This document shows, piece after piece, positions 1 through 8,071 of a DNA stretch of 64,000 bases (within the stretch, counting starts at the first letter, position 1; each line of letters starts with the position of its first letter). The translations under genes were made by a program, and so were the position numbers. The notes beneath the pieces were generated by a model. That model saw nothing but the letters and a program-made list of their open reading frames with translations, did no database searches and was not told where the DNA came from. The DNA is from Egicoccus halophilus (GTDB lineage: Bacteria > Actinomycetota > Nitriliruptoria > Nitriliruptorales > Nitriliruptoraceae): the NCBI RefSeq assembly GCF_004300825.1, contig NZ_CP036250.1, forward strand, positions 1,860,001-1,924,000, given 5' to 3'.

Positions 1-542
1 GCGGTCCACAGCGAGCCGTTGCTGACCCGGGGGTTGCCGCCGAGGACGACCAGCAGGTCGGTGCGGTCGATGTCGGGGACCGGCACGGCCAGCGGGTCGC
101 CGAACATCGCGCCGCAGGACAGGTGTTTGGGCAGCTGGTCGACGCTCGAGGCCGAGAACACCTGCCGCGTGCCCAGCGCCTTGAGCAGCGGTCGCACGTA
201 GAGCTGACCGGCGAGATTGTGCACGTTGGGGTTGCCGAGGTAGACACCGACGGCGTCGCGACCGTGCTCGGTGAGGATCGGCGCCAACCGTCGGCCGATC
301 TCGTCGAAGGCCTCCTCCCAGTCGACCTCGACCCAGCCGCCGTCGCGCCGCACCCGGGGACGGGTGAGCCGGTCGGGGTCGGCGTGGACCTCGCCGATCA
401 GGGCCCCCTTGGGGCACAGGTAGCCGGCGCTGAACACGTCGTGTTCGTCGCCGACGACCCGGACGACCGTGTTCCCGTCGAGCGTCAGTCGCAGGCCGCA
501 GGTCGCCTCGCACAGCGCGCAGGTCCGGATGGCGGTGGCCAA
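1..542 (-). CDS. Molybdopterin oxidoreductase, N-terminal part (truncated by window)
   Basis: This is the N-terminal 180 residues of a molybdenum/tungsten bis-MGD enzyme of the formate dehydrogenase / assimilatory nitrate reductase superfamily; the rest lies left of base 1. Four cysteines at residues 8, 11, 15 and 43 (CALCEATC, then YLCPKG) match the N-terminal [4Fe-4S] site of this family, and VVLGGNPRVSNGS near the cut is typical of the cofactor-binding part. The start is TTG at 542, chosen because GGGAGG lies 8 nt upstream and translation leads straight into the cysteine motif. It follows the MpaB-like gene by 19 nt and is probably co-transcribed. The substrate cannot be told from this fragment. 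Confidence 0.88.
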   Translation of the reverse strand, partial: MATAIRTCALCEATCGLRLTLDGNTVVRVVGDEHDVFSAGYLCPKGALIGEVHADPDRLTRPRVRRDGGWVEVDWEEAFDEIGRRLAPILTEHGRDAVGVYLGNPNVHNLAGQLYVRPLLKALGTRQVFSASSVDQLPKHLSCGAMFGDPLAVPVPDIDRTDLLVVLGGNPRVSNGSLWT

Positions 543-561
543 GGCGACGTCCTCCCGAGCG

Positions 562-1587
562 TCAGGAGGCCACGCTATCGCTCTCGGGGGCACCGGTGCC
601 CCTCGCGCCGTCGGCACGTCGGGTGGCGGCCTCGACGCTGGGCGAGGGGCCGGTGGCCGCCCGCAACGCGGTCAGTGCGACGCGGGCCTGCAGCACCGCG
701 GCCCGGGCGGCGGTGCGCGGAAGGTCCAGTTCCAGGGCGCGGCGTTCGTGCGGCTCGAGCGAGCCGATCGCACCGGCGTACAGCACGAGGTAGGCCCCGC
801 GGACCGAGGCGGGCAGCGGTGGCCAGCGCAGGAACCGCAGTGCCGAGCGCCCCTGCTCGTTGACACCGAGCTCCGGGGCGAAGTCGGCGAGCGCAGCGTC
901 GAGTTCGTCCTCCGTGCGGGGCAGGACACCGTCGTCGAGCAGCGGCAGTGCCACCCGGCCCGCCCGCAGCTCGGCCTGCGCTCGTTCGTCGGCGAGCAGC
1001 CCGTCGACGTCGACGGCGGGGTCGAGCAGGGCAGCGATGCGCGACTGTTGGAGAACGAACGCGTCGCGCCGCTCCGGTCCGAGCGGGCGCGGCGACCACG
1101 CCCGGTCGGCGACCAGGAACGAGGAGGTGAGGGCGATGCCCACCCAGGTGAGCAGTCGCGGGTCGTCCGCCCGGTAACGGCGGCCGTCGGGCGCGGTGCC
1201 GTGCACGTGCGGATGGACCCGACGGACCTGTCGGGCGACCCGCAACGCCTCCGGCGTCGAGCCGAACGTCGAGGCGGTGACGTACGCCGAGGTGCGGTGC
1301 AACCGGCCGAGCGGGTCGGTCCGGAAGGCGGAGTGGTCGGCGACGCCGGCCATGGCCAGCGGGTGCGCCACCTGCAGCAGCAGGGCCCGGAGGCCGCCGG
1401 CGATCGCGGCCGGTTCCCCGATCACCTGCCACGACGCCGAACCGGGGCCGCACAGCCCCGGGTCGCCCGCGCCGGTGGCCGGATCGAACGGCGGCGGGCC
1501 GAACAGTCGCCCGAGCTGCCAGCGCACCAGCGCGCGCACGCCCGGGAGTCCGAGGGAGGGCCCGAGGGAACGTTGGCGTCGAGTCAT
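562..1587 (-). CDS. Oxygenase MpaB family protein (DUF2236)
   Basis: A 341-residue protein of the MpaB/DUF2236 family, which includes the haem-dependent latex-clearing protein of rubber degraders and fungal MpaB; most bacterial members have no known substrate. Family signatures are the HPLAMAGVADHS segment (about residue 75) and the VHPHVHGTAPDGRRYRADDP stretch followed by LLTWVG (about 123-150). The C-terminal 40 residues are Ala/Arg/Thr-rich and probably disordered. The ATG at 1587 is preceded by GGGGAC. The neighbouring molybdoenzyme starts 19 nt downstream, which suggests a shared transcript, though no functional link between the two is obvious. Confidence 0.85.
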   Translation of the reverse strand: MTRRQRSLGPSLGLPGVRALVRWQLGRLFGPPPFDPATGAGDPGLCGPGSASWQVIGEPAAIAGGLRALLLQVAHPLAMAGVADHSAFRTDPLGRLHRTSAYVTASTFGSTPEALRVARQVRRVHPHVHGTAPDGRRYRADDPRLLTWVGIALTSSFLVADRAWSPRPLGPERRDAFVLQQSRIAALLDPAVDVDGLLADERAQAELRAGRVALPLLDDGVLPRTEDELDAALADFAPELGVNEQGRSALRFLRWPPLPASVRGAYLVLYAGAIGSLEPHERRALELDLPRTAARAAVLQARVALTALRAATGPSPSVEAATRRADGARGTGAPESDSVAS

Positions 1588-1701
1588 GTCCCCAGCGTGC
1601 CAGCGCCCGCGTGTCCGTGACGGCGTCGACCCGGCCCATCCGTCCCGGCACCGTCGACGTTCGTGCCGTCACCGACTGCGAGGCCACGCTGACGGGACGG
1701 C

Positions 1702-2115
1702 TCAGGGCGACGGTGGGTCGCCGTAGCCGCGCAGGACCTCGTCGAGCGCGAGCTGCACCGGCGGGTCGGGCGGCGCGGCGGCGGGCGCCTGCGGTTCCTC
1801 ACCGGTGAGCGCTGACCACCACCACCGCAGTCCTCGGGGCGGATTGCGCAGCCCGAGGTCCTCGAACCGACCGTCGATCCGGTCGAGGAACGCCAGCTCG
1901 GCGACGACGATGTTCACGACGTCGCGCACGAGCGGGTCGCGGGGATAGTCGGCGCGCAGCATGGGGACGACGTCGGTGCGGGTCTCGACCGACGCGTAGC
2001 GGCGCGCGGTCGCCGGCTCACCGGCCACCGCGAGTCGGCTGCGGGTCTCGCGCCACAACAGCCGCTGGCGTGCGAACCAGTCCCACGCGTACGCCGGCGG
2101 CCCCGACCATGCCAC
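1702..2115 (-). CDS. Hypothetical protein, Trp-rich
   Basis: A soluble protein of about 137 residues that I do not recognise. It is rich in Trp, Arg and Leu in its first half (WFARQRLLWRETRSRL), carries a predicted helical centre (VRDVVNIVVAELAFLDRIDG), then a WWW run and a Pro/Ala-rich linker. I place the start at GTG 2115 because AGGAGG lies 5 nt upstream and a TACGCT box (2145-2140, minus strand) gives a short leader; a GTG at 2136 in the same frame would add seven residues. It lies 45 nt beyond the stop-to-start gap from the small membrane protein gene on the same strand. Confidence 0.7.
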   Translation of the reverse strand: MAWSGPPAYAWDWFARQRLLWRETRSRLAVAGEPATARRYASVETRTDVVPMLRADYPRDPLVRDVVNIVVAELAFLDRIDGRFEDLGLRNPPRGLRWWWSALTGEEPQAPAAAPPDPPVQLALDEVLRGYGDPPSP

Positions 2116-2160
2116 GTCGACCTCCTCCGCGACCACGCGAGCGTAGACCCGGAGCGGCCC

Positions 2161-2580
2161 TCAGGCCCCGACGCCGCGGATCCCCGCACTGACGACACCG
2201 ATGGCACCGAACACGAGCACCAGGGCGACGACCAGCCCGCCGGCCGCGGTGCGTCTGGCCTGCACGGCCACGTCGGCCTTGCGTGCGCGCCCGATCGCGA
2301 CGTGGGCGACCACGAGCGCCGCCAGCGCCAGCAACGGATGCAGCATCGACACCAAAAACGACGGGTGCTCCCAGTACCGACCGAGCACGAAGATGGCGAG
2401 GCCGCCGAGGATCTGGATGTCGATCAGCACCGCCGGCAGCACGAAGTTGCGGGCGGCGAAGGGGCGGTCGCGGTCGACGACGAATCCCGCGATCGCCGCG
2501 GTCAGCACGACCAGAGCCACGAGGTACCCCAGGAACTGGTGTGCGGTGGCGATGACGTCGAGGTTGAGGCCGGTGTCCAT
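2161..2580 (-). CDS. Small four-helix membrane protein
   Basis: A 139-residue integral membrane protein of unknown function. Four hydrophobic segments are visible at about residues 14-35, 46-68, 78-95 and 112-135, with a conserved-looking His in helix 1 (TAHQFLGYLVAL) and another in helix 3 (SMLHPLLALAALVVAHVAIG). Paired histidines of this kind occur in small haem-b membrane proteins, but two residues are not enough to claim haem binding. The ATG at 2580 has GGAG 6 nt upstream. No partner gene is evident. Confidence 0.78.
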   Translation of the reverse strand: MDTGLNLDVIATAHQFLGYLVALVVLTAAIAGFVVDRDRPFAARNFVLPAVLIDIQILGGLAIFVLGRYWEHPSFLVSMLHPLLALAALVVAHVAIGRARKADVAVQARRTAAGGLVVALVLVFGAIGVVSAGIRGVGA

Positions 2581-2625
2581 GGTGCTCCAGGTCGCTACGG
2601 AAGGTGCGGGGAGGGCGCGAGCGGC

Positions 2626-2829
2626 TCAGCGCTCCGTGCCGGGATCCTCCTGCCAGGTGGATTCGGTGTCGTCGTCCTCGCCTGGCGGGTCGACCATGTC
2701 GGCCGGGTCGTCGGTCTCGACCGGCGCGTCGGTGTCCGCGTCGAGGTCGGCGTCGCCGCAGCCGGTCAGGGTCGCGCCGGCAGCGAGAGCCAGGGCGGCC
2801 AGGGTGGTGGTCGGGCGTCGTCGTATCAC
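2626..2829 (-). CDS. Small acidic lipoprotein
   Basis: A 67-residue predicted lipoprotein. GTG at 2829 overlaps the stop of the upstream hydrolase in a GTGA arrangement, and GAGGAGGAA ends just before it, so the two are translationally coupled. The N-terminus is IRRR followed by an Ala/Leu hydrophobic stretch and the lipobox LTGC at about residue 21. The rest is an acidic Asp/Glu/Thr linker with no visible fold. It probably tethers to the outer face of the membrane as an accessory of the exporter/hydrolase operon; this is inferred from position only. Confidence 0.75.
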   Translation of the reverse strand: MIRRRPTTTLAALALAAGATLTGCGDADLDADTDAPVETDDPADMVDPPGEDDDTESTWQEDPGTER

Positions 2830-3668
2830 AGTTCCTCCTCGAGCAGCGAGAGCGGCAACGTGTTCCCCCGCCCCAGGTAGACCACCTCGGTGTCGAGCGA
2901 CGCGTCGTCGACGGCGGTGCGAAAGTCCGACAGGGGCGAGCGGAAGACCGTGTAGTCGTCGTAGTGGACCGGGACGGCCGTCCGCGGACGGACCAGTTGC
3001 AGCAGTTGCCGTCCCTGGGTCGCGTCCATCGTGAGCAGGATGCCGGCGATGCGCGTCCCTCCGAGGTGGACGATCGCCAGGTCGACGTCCGGGAACCGGC
3101 GCGGGATCTCGTGCAGGCGCTCGTGCAGCAAGGTGTCGCCGGTGACGTAGCAACGGAGCGGCCGTCGACCCGGCGAGGTGTACTCGAGCAGGCTCCCCAT
3201 CACCGGCGGGAGCACCTTGGCCAGCGGGTCGGGGGCGTGCTTGCCCGGCAGCGAGGTGATGGTCAGGGTGGTGTCGTCGCGGGTCAGCCGGTGGATCTGC
3301 CAGGTCCGCAGGGCGACGGGGCGACGAAAGCCCTGACGGCGCAGCTTGCGTGCCGCGTGCGGCGTGGTGACGATCGGCAGGGACTTGTCCAGCCGTTCGA
3401 TGGCGACCTCGTCGAAGTGGTCACCGTGATGGTGCGAGAGCAGCACGAGATCCAGGGCTGGCAGTTCGTCGATGTCCATGGCGGGGTCGAGCAGCCGACG
3501 CGAGCGCAGCCCACCGCCGAGCTTGGCGTGCTCGCCCTGGTGCAGGAAGTTGGGGTCGGTCAGCAACGTGAACCCGCCGAGCCGGAGCAGCACCGTGGCG
3601 TTGCCGATGAACGTCAGTCCCTCGGTGGGCACGTGACCCGCGGACGGGCGGCCCTCGGATCCGGACAC
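2826..3668 (-). CDS. MBL-fold metallo-hydrolase (UlaG/RomA-like)
   Basis: A 280-residue metallo-beta-lactamase-fold hydrolase. The metal-binding signature SHHHGDHFD is present at about residue 98, followed by later ligands in GKHAPD and YVTGDTLLH and a terminal PVHYDDYTVF motif typical of the UlaG/NAPE-PLD-like branch that acts on phosphodiesters or lactones. The start is GTG 3668, with GAGGAG 7 nt upstream; a longer in-frame ATG at 3731 would run into the exporter gene and is less likely. It lies 28 nt after the heavy-metal exporter and is coupled to the following lipoprotein gene. Confidence 0.87.
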   Translation of the reverse strand: MSGSEGRPSAGHVPTEGLTFIGNATVLLRLGGFTLLTDPNFLHQGEHAKLGGGLRSRRLLDPAMDIDELPALDLVLLSHHHGDHFDEVAIERLDKSLPIVTTPHAARKLRRQGFRRPVALRTWQIHRLTRDDTTLTITSLPGKHAPDPLAKVLPPVMGSLLEYTSPGRRPLRCYVTGDTLLHERLHEIPRRFPDVDLAIVHLGGTRIAGILLTMDATQGRQLLQLVRPRTAVPVHYDDYTVFRSPLSDFRTAVDDASLDTEVVYLGRGNTLPLSLLEEEL

Positions 3669-3696
3669 GGTACGTCTCCTCGTCAGGCGCACAGCA

Positions 3697-4968
3697 TCAG
3701 GCACCGAGCCCGACGGCCAGGGCGAGCGCACCGACCAGGAGGCCGGGAACCGTGGTCAGGACACTGGCCGCGACGGCCGAACGTCGGTCCATCAGCAGCA
3801 GCGGCAGCAGCGCGTCGCCGTCCTGGCTCAGGGCGTTGGCGAGCAGCGTCGGCAGCGGCAGGCCGCCGCTGGCGTACAGGCCGGTCAGCACGATCTGCGG
3901 GGCACAACCGGGGACCAGACCGAGCGCGGCACCGGCGAGGACGCCGCCGAGACCCGCCAGCGAGGCCAGCGCGACCATCGACAGGCCGAGTTCGGCGACC
4001 ACCGCCATGCCGACGAACGCCACGGTGACCCACACGGCGATGCGTGCCGACTCGAACGCGGTCGCGTGCAGCACCTCGACGACCTCGGAGGTCTCCCGGC
4101 GGGGCCGCCCGTCACGGCGGGCCCGTCGCTCGCGCCACGCCAGGACCCCGGCCGTGACGGTGCCGGCGAGTCCGACCAGCAGGCCGAGATCGGCCGGGCC
4201 GGTCGCGAACCGGTCGGCGATGGTGTCGACCTCGGGTTGCAGCAGCACCGGGACGACGAGCAGGGCGCCGAGCGTGACGAGCAGCCAGTAGATCACGGGG
4301 CCGAGCGTGTCGGAGGCCCGCGCGCCGAGCCGGTGACCGAGTCGCAGGCCGTGCGGTCCGCCGGGGGGCGGTGACCCCGGCCCGTCACCACCGGTCGCGG
4401 ACCGATCGTGGTGGCCGTGGCCGGGCAGGTCGGGGGCGGGCAGGTCGGGGGCGGGCAGGGGAGTGCGGCAGCACGCCGCGCCCGGTGGGACCGACGCGAC
4501 CGGCGGCGCCGACGACACCGACGTCGTGGCACGCGCCGACAGGCGAGCGGCGGCGTCCTGCCTCGTGCGGGGGGACCAGCCCACGGCGTCCACCGCATAG
4601 CCGCAGACGAGGCCCGTGACGAACAGCACGGCGTGGAGCACCACGGCCAGGCCGGGATCGGCGGCGAGGATGACGAACGACGAGTCACCCATCGTCGCCA
4701 CCAGGGCCGCCACCACCGTGCCGAAGGAGACCTGCCCGCGGACGTAGAGCGGCATGACCAGTACGGCGCCCCCGCAGCCGGGGAACACGCCCGCGACCGC
4801 CCCCAGCAGCGGACCGGCCCGCCACCGGGCGGCGAGGAAGCGCGCCAGACGGTCGCCGTAGCGCCACTGCAGCAGACCGAACAACCCGATCATCGAGGCC
4901 ACGAACACGGTGACGTCGAGGAACGCTTCGGCCGCCGGCACGACCACCAACTCGAACAGCACGGGCAC
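3697..4968 (-). CDS. Putative 10-TM heavy-metal exporter (ArsP_2 family)
   Basis: A 423-residue membrane protein of the ArsP_2 family (putative 10-TM heavy-metal exporter, also annotated as putative manganese transporter). Two halves of about five helices each carry the paired family motifs FPGCGGAVL (about residue 62) and VPGCAPQIV (about 354). Between them is a cytoplasmic or exposed linker (about 140-215) that is Pro/Gly-rich, contains a GHGHH cluster, and includes a duplicated LPAPD pentapeptide. It heads a minus-strand operon with a metallo-hydrolase and a lipoprotein. The substrate is not known; cysteine motifs in the membrane and the His cluster favour a soft or transition metal. Confidence 0.82.
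   Translation of the reverse strand: MPVLFELVVVPAAEAFLDVTVFVASMIGLFGLLQWRYGDRLARFLAARWRAGPLLGAVAGVFPGCGGAVLVMPLYVRGQVSFGTVVAALVATMGDSSFVILAADPGLAVVLHAVLFVTGLVCGYAVDAVGWSPRTRQDAAARLSARATTSVSSAPPVASVPPGAACCRTPLPAPDLPAPDLPGHGHHDRSATGGDGPGSPPPGGPHGLRLGHRLGARASDTLGPVIYWLLVTLGALLVVPVLLQPEVDTIADRFATGPADLGLLVGLAGTVTAGVLAWRERRARRDGRPRRETSEVVEVLHATAFESARIAVWVTVAFVGMAVVAELGLSMVALASLAGLGGVLAGAALGLVPGCAPQIVLTGLYASGGLPLPTLLANALSQDGDALLPLLLMDRRSAVAASVLTTVPGLLVGALALAVGLGA
4423..4459. repeat. 15-bp tandem repeat inside exporter gene
   Basis: Two and a half copies of GGGCAGGTCGGGGGC. On the coding strand it makes the duplicated LPAPD pentapeptide in the linker of the metal exporter. It stays in frame because the unit is 15 bp, so copy number could vary without breaking the gene. 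Confidence 0.85.
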
Positions 4969-5039
4969 TGCTCCCGTCGCTCAGGACGATAGCGGCAGCG
5001 CCGGGCGGCGCCGCCGAAGGACGACCGTGGCAGGTGCCC

Positions 5040-5064
5040 GGGGGCCGGGTGGGAGTCGGCCCCC
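5040..5064 (-). terminator. GC-rich hairpin after catalase
   Basis: GGGGGCCG and CGGCCCCC form an 8-bp stem with a 9-nt loop, 20 nt beyond the stop of the manganese catalase. There is no clear U-tract, as is common in high-GC actinobacteria. Confidence 0.55.
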
Positions 5065-5084
5065 GCGCCCCCCGGGCGCGGACC

Positions 5085-5918
5085 TCAGCTGGGGCCCGGG
5101 GTGCCCTTGGCGAACAGGTGCGGCGCCGGCTTCGGCGGCATCGGGACCGGTCCCTCCGGCGTGGGCTCGGTGACCGAGAACTCCCCCTTGCCGTCGGGAG
5201 CGGGGCCGTTGGCCCAGGGACCCTCCACCCCCTGGCCGCCGTCCGACAGCGGCCAGTAGGTGTAGGCGTGCGGGCTGTGCTCCTGCTCCTGCGGGAAGTC
5301 CATCGGCACCGGCGTGCCGTCGACCATGTCCGCCTCGAGCTCCTGGATGGCCGCCAGCCACATGTTCTGGTGCATGGTGTCGCGGGCGATCAGGAAGCTC
5401 AGTGTCTCCTTGACCCCGGCGTCGTCGGTCATCTTGTAGATGCGCGAGGCCTGCAGACGGCCCTGCGACTCGGCGGTCACGTTGAAGCGGAAGTCGGCCA
5501 GCAGGTTGCCGCTCGCCTGGGCGAACGCCCCGCTCCAGGGGTTTCCGGCACTGTCGGCCGCCCGTGGGCCGAGGCCGGCGACGATCGCGTGCTGCGGGTT
5601 CATGCCGCCGATCACGGCGGCCAGCGACGGGTCGTCGGCCATCGCGTGCTCCTGCTCACCGGCCGGCGCGTCCTCGAGCAGCTTCGCGATCAGCGTGGAG
5701 AGGATCTCGATGTGCGCGAGCTCCTCGGTGCCGATGTCGAGCAGCAGGTCCTTGTACTTGCCGGGCATGCGGCAGCTCCAGCCCTGGAGCAGGTAGCTCA
5801 TGGACACCGAGATCTCGCCCCACTGGCCGCCGAGCAGCTCCTGCACCTTCTTCGCCAGCAGCGGGTCGGGCCGATCGGGCTGCGCCTGGAACTGCAACGC
5901 CTGCTTGTGGAAGAACAT
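5085..5918 (-). CDS. Manganese catalase
   Basis: A 277-residue non-haem dimanganese catalase that disproportionates hydrogen peroxide. The ferritin-like four-helix core shows the expected ligand pattern: Glu in GQWGEISV (residue 35), the EELAHIE motif (about 65-71, Glu and His ligands) and a later Glu/His pair in KETLSFLIARDTMHQNMW. The C-terminal segment from about residue 210 is Pro/Gly-rich, as in the family. ATG 5918 has AAGGA 9 nt upstream; earlier in-frame sequence is Arg-rich and not family-like. It stands alone, with a hairpin downstream, next to a divergent kinase/regulator pair. Confidence 0.93.
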   Translation of the reverse strand: MFFHKQALQFQAQPDRPDPLLAKKVQELLGGQWGEISVSMSYLLQGWSCRMPGKYKDLLLDIGTEELAHIEILSTLIAKLLEDAPAGEQEHAMADDPSLAAVIGGMNPQHAIVAGLGPRAADSAGNPWSGAFAQASGNLLADFRFNVTAESQGRLQASRIYKMTDDAGVKETLSFLIARDTMHQNMWLAAIQELEADMVDGTPVPMDFPQEQEHSPHAYTYWPLSDGGQGVEGPWANGPAPDGKGEFSVTEPTPEGPVPMPPKPAPHLFAKGTPGPS

Positions 5919-6052
5919 GCTTCGTGTCCTTGTCTCGCCAGGGTCGCGCCGCGGTGACGCGCCGGACACCGACCGAAGCGCGCCGCCGGAGCGCCCGCGA
6001 GACGCCCGCGGGCCAACCCGTGGCCCGCCGGGGTCAGCCGGTGGTCGTCCGG

Positions 6053-6961
6053 TCAGGGCGAGCCGACCGGAGGCGGCGGGGTCGGCTCGCCCGACGGCAG
6101 GCAGAGCACGGCGTCGTGGTGCCCTGCGCTGCGGCGATGCTCGACCCGCCCACCGAGCGAGTGCGCCAACGCGTCGACGATGGGGATGCCCAGGCCGGCG
6201 CCGGCGGTGGTGGTCCCGGTCGCGGAGCGGACACGGCTGCGTACCCGCAGTCGCAGTTCCCCACCGACGAGGGCCCACGACACGGCGACGGGCGCGTCGG
6301 ACGCGCCGTGGCGGGCGGCGTTCTCCAGCAGGTTGGTGACGATCCGTCGCAGCCGCACCGCGTCGCTGTGCACCGTGGTGTCGGCTCCGACGACGTCGAG
6401 TCGTGCCGCGGGGATGCCGCAGGCCGAAGCCGCTCCGAGGACGAGTTCGGGCAGCGCGACGGGCCCGGCGCGGGCGACCGGCGGGCCGAGCACGTGCGGC
6501 GGCGCCGTCGGCGCGCGGCGGGTCGGCTCGGCGCCCGGACCGACGCTGCGGTCGCGCAGCCCGGCGCTGAAGTCGCGCACGTCGTCGAGCATCGCCGCCA
6601 GGTGCTCGGTGTGCAGCGCGACCAGTTCCAGCGCCTGCCGGCGCTCCTCGGGCCCGAGCCGGTCGCCGTCACCCAACGCGCGGGTCAGCGACCCGATCGA
6701 GGAGATCGGTGTGCGCAACTCGTGCACCAGCACGTCGAGGACATCGCGATCGTCGACGTTCGACGCGGACGTCCCGCTCGCCGACCCGTCCGTCGGTTCC
6801 GACGTCTTACCGGCGCCAGGCGATCGCCGGTGGCGTTCGGCACGTGCCAACCGCGTCGCGAACCTGCCGCCACCGAGGACGAGTGCGCCGAGCGCCAGGG
6901 ACGCGCCGGCCAGCGCCCGTCCCGCCGGCCACGGTGGGCGATCGGCCCCCGGCTCACCCAT
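6053..6961 (-). CDS. Membrane sensor histidine kinase (HisKA type)
   Basis: A 302-residue kinase with one N-terminal membrane segment (about residues 15-33), a short linker, a HisKA dimerisation helix with HELRTP (phospho-acceptor His80), an N box (NLLENAARHG) and a short G box (GLGIPIVDAL). No periplasmic or PAS sensor domain is visible, so the signal is probably sensed in the membrane or through a partner. ATG 6961 is chosen as the first in-frame ATG before the membrane segment. It is divergent from a LuxR-type response regulator 118 nt away, which is the likely partner. The C-terminus after the G box is short and Pro-rich. Confidence 0.82.
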   Translation of the reverse strand: MGEPGADRPPWPAGRALAGASLALGALVLGGGRFATRLARAERHRRSPGAGKTSEPTDGSASGTSASNVDDRDVLDVLVHELRTPISSIGSLTRALGDGDRLGPEERRQALELVALHTEHLAAMLDDVRDFSAGLRDRSVGPGAEPTRRAPTAPPHVLGPPVARAGPVALPELVLGAASACGIPAARLDVVGADTTVHSDAVRLRRIVTNLLENAARHGASDAPVAVSWALVGGELRLRVRSRVRSATGTTTAGAGLGIPIVDALAHSLGGRVEHRRSAGHHDAVLCLPSGEPTPPPPVGSP

Positions 6962-7079
6962 GTGGGTACCACCAGGTACCCGACCGCGGGGCCGCGGTCG
7001 GCCATCCCGACCTCGTCGGCGGCGACGTCGACTCACGACGCGACGGGCACACGCGGTGGTCGTCGCAGAAGGGACTCGG

Positions 7080-7826
7080 GTGGGACCGACCATCGACATC
7101 GTCGTCATCGACGACCACGCCCTGTTCGCGCGGGGCGTGCAACTCTTGCTCAACGCGGCGGGTGACCCGCGCGTGCGCGTCGTCGCGACCACGGACGCGC
7201 CACACCGGGCGGCGGAACTGGTGCGCGGGTACGCCGCGACCGTCGCTCTCGTCGACCTGGCCATGCCGGACCCGGGAGGGCTGGCCGTGGTCGCTGACCT
7301 GCGACGACGCTTTCCGCATCTGCGCATCCTCGTGCTGTCCGGGGTGGAGGGACTGGAGGCACCGCTGACCGCCCTGGCAGCCGGCGCCGACGGGTTCCTG
7401 CCCAAGTCGAGCGACCCCGAGGCGTTGGTGCAACCCCTGCTGAGCGTGGCCGAGGGCTGGCAGGTGATGTCCGCCGAGCTGTTGCGCGAGCTCGTCTCGC
7501 GTGCGCGCCGCCCGGCGACGACGGGCATCCCGGCGTTGACCGCCGACGAGCAGCAGTTGTGGCGGCGTGTGGCGGCCGGCGCGAGCAGCGACGAGCTGGC
7601 CCGGGAACGTCACGTCTCCGAGCGCAGCGCCAAACGGCAGGTGGCCGGCCTGCTGCGCAAGCTCGGGGTCGGCAGCCGCATCGAGGCGGCCGCGCTCGCG
7701 GGCCGCTGCGGGCTGCTCGACGACGCCACGGACGAGTCCGTGGCGGTCGGTGACCGCCGAGGGCCGCCCGCAACGCGGCCCGGTGAGGCCAGTCGTTGGC
7801 ACGGTCGGACACCCGTCGGCGCGTAG
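7080..7826 (+). CDS. NarL/LuxR-type response regulator
   Basis: A 248-residue response regulator. The receiver domain (about 1-120) has the acidic pair in VVIDDH, the phospho-acceptor Asp in LVDLAMPDP, Ser in LVLSG and Lys in FLPKS. The C-terminal DNA-binding domain (about 150-210) is LuxR-like but divergent: LTADEQQLWRRVAAGASSDE, then SERSAKRQVAGLLRKLGV. About 30 residues of low-complexity sequence follow. GTG 7080 has AAGGGA 6 nt upstream. It is divergent from a HisKA-type kinase, an unusual pairing since NarL regulators usually work with HisKA_3 kinases. Confidence 0.82.
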   Translation: MGPTIDIVVIDDHALFARGVQLLLNAAGDPRVRVVATTDAPHRAAELVRGYAATVALVDLAMPDPGGLAVVADLRRRFPHLRILVLSGVEGLEAPLTALAAGADGFLPKSSDPEALVQPLLSVAEGWQVMSAELLRELVSRARRPATTGIPALTADEQQLWRRVAAGASSDELARERHVSERSAKRQVAGLLRKLGVGSRIEAAALAGRCGLLDDATDESVAVGDRRGPPATRPGEASRWHGRTPVGA

Positions 7827-7863
7827 CGTCGCCGGGCCGGCGACGACGACGAGGAGCGGGCGC

Positions 7864-8058
7864 GTGGACGAACGGGCCGCCGAACTGGTCGAACGTACGG
7901 TCGCGGACCTGCGTGCGGCGTTGGCGGCCCGTCGCCCGGGTGGGCACGGCGCGTTCGAGGACGAGCTGCGGGACCTCGAGCGCCTGCAACTGGCCGGCGA
8001 CCAGCTGCTGCACGCGCTGCGCCGCCAGGCGCTCCACGTGCAGCAGCGTCGCGGATAG
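7864..8058 (+). CDS. Small charged hypothetical protein
   Basis: A 64-residue soluble protein, rich in Arg, Glu, Ala and Leu and almost wholly helical by composition (heptad-like Leu pattern in AAELVERTVADLRAAL and LERLQLAGDQLLHAL), so it may form a coiled coil. GTG 7864 has GAGGAG 7 nt upstream and a TAGCGT box about 35 nt upstream. Function unknown. Confidence 0.65.
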   Translation: MDERAAELVERTVADLRAALAARRPGGHGAFEDELRDLERLQLAGDQLLHALRRQALHVQQRRG

Positions 8059-8071
8059 CCGCCGGGGACGG

